This document shows, piece by piece, positions 39,569 to 39,584 of a DNA stretch of 39,584 bases. The DNA is from Clostridia bacterium (GTDB lineage: Bacteria > Bacillota > Clostridia > Oscillospirales > CAG-272). The position numbers were made by a program, and so were the translations under genes. Numbering within the stretch: position 1 is the first letter of the stretch; the number at the start of each line of letters is the position of its first letter. Location of the stretch: assembly GCA_017621655.1 (NCBI GenBank), contig JAGASS010000029.1:70477-110060 (forward strand). The letters run 5' to 3'. The notes beneath the pieces were generated by a model, which did no database searches, was not told the DNA's origin, and saw only the letters and a list, made by a program, of their open reading frames with translations.

Positions 39569-39584
39569 TTTATCGAGAGTTTGA
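39569..39584 (+). rRNA. 16S rRNA, first bases only
   Basis: The window ends in AGAGTTTGA, the universal 16S 5' sequence (E. coli bases 8-16), after tandem rrn promoters and a leader. The mature start is estimated by alignment to that motif; the rest of the gene is outside the window. Confidence 0.9.

Overview
The window looks like chromosome from an anaerobic, endospore-forming, Gram-positive bacterium of the Clostridia, probably a gut Oscillospirales/Christensenellales-like lineage. The evidence is SpmA/SpmB and an AbrB-type regulator, many lipoprotein signal peptides, consensus TTGACA-17-TATAAT promoters, strong AGGAGG ribosome sites, Rex, and flavin/Fe-S electron-transfer genes with no oxygen-dependent enzymes. 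The taxonomic placement is inference.

Region 1 (3-10608, + strand) is the metabolic highlight. It is one tightly packed operon: an HdrA-like flavoprotein (cut by the left window edge), an MvhD/FlxD-like [2Fe-2S] protein, two [4Fe-4S] proteins and an FAD/NAD(P)H-binding FlxA-like subunit, followed directly by a fumarate-reductase-type Fe-S subunit, a fumarate-reductase-type flavoprotein and an AspT-family transporter. No membrane anchor subunit is seen. This suggests a soluble complex moving electrons between NADH, ferredoxin and fumarate, possibly by flavin-based electron bifurcation, linked to dicarboxylate exchange. A Rex repressor with its own consensus promoter and palindromic operator, and an aspartate aminotransferase, follow.

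Region 2 (10674-13320) is an amino-sugar operon: NagA plus a ROK-like kinase. Region 3 (13347-16427) holds a nested palindromic repeat, an XRE repressor with an ImmA/IrrE-type metallopeptidase, an oppositely oriented sigma-region-4-like (ArpU/DUF1492-like) regulator read from a face-to-face promoter pair, then spmA-spmB and an AbrB-type regulator.

Region 4 (16431-25090) is a cell-envelope region: an LRR lipoprotein flanked by an exact 35-bp direct repeat, an M23 peptidase with a C-terminal membrane anchor, a CbbX/SpoVK-type AAA+ ATPase, a zinc-ribbon membrane protein, another XRE regulator, a CapA-like lipoprotein, and an HD hydrolase coupled to a VanY-like carboxypeptidase. Region 5 (25110-31021, - strand) is housekeeping: GAPDH, MltG, a CPBP membrane protease, 5-formyl-THF cyclo-ligase, a DJ-1/PfpI protein, thymidylate kinase and AroQ.

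Region 6 (31158-37578) has a large secreted protein with DNRLRE-like and ricin-like modules and a C-terminal clan-CD (caspase-like) domain. It is co-transcribed with a lipoprotein behind a structured leader. A trigger-factor-like lipoprotein and a SanA/YdcF-like protein follow on the other strand. Region 7 (37589-39584) has a degenerate 3' copy of tRNA-Arg(CCU), a lone lipoprotein gene, an inverted-repeat-rich patch, the intact tRNA-Arg(CCU), and the tandem promoters, leader and first bases of a 16S rRNA gene.
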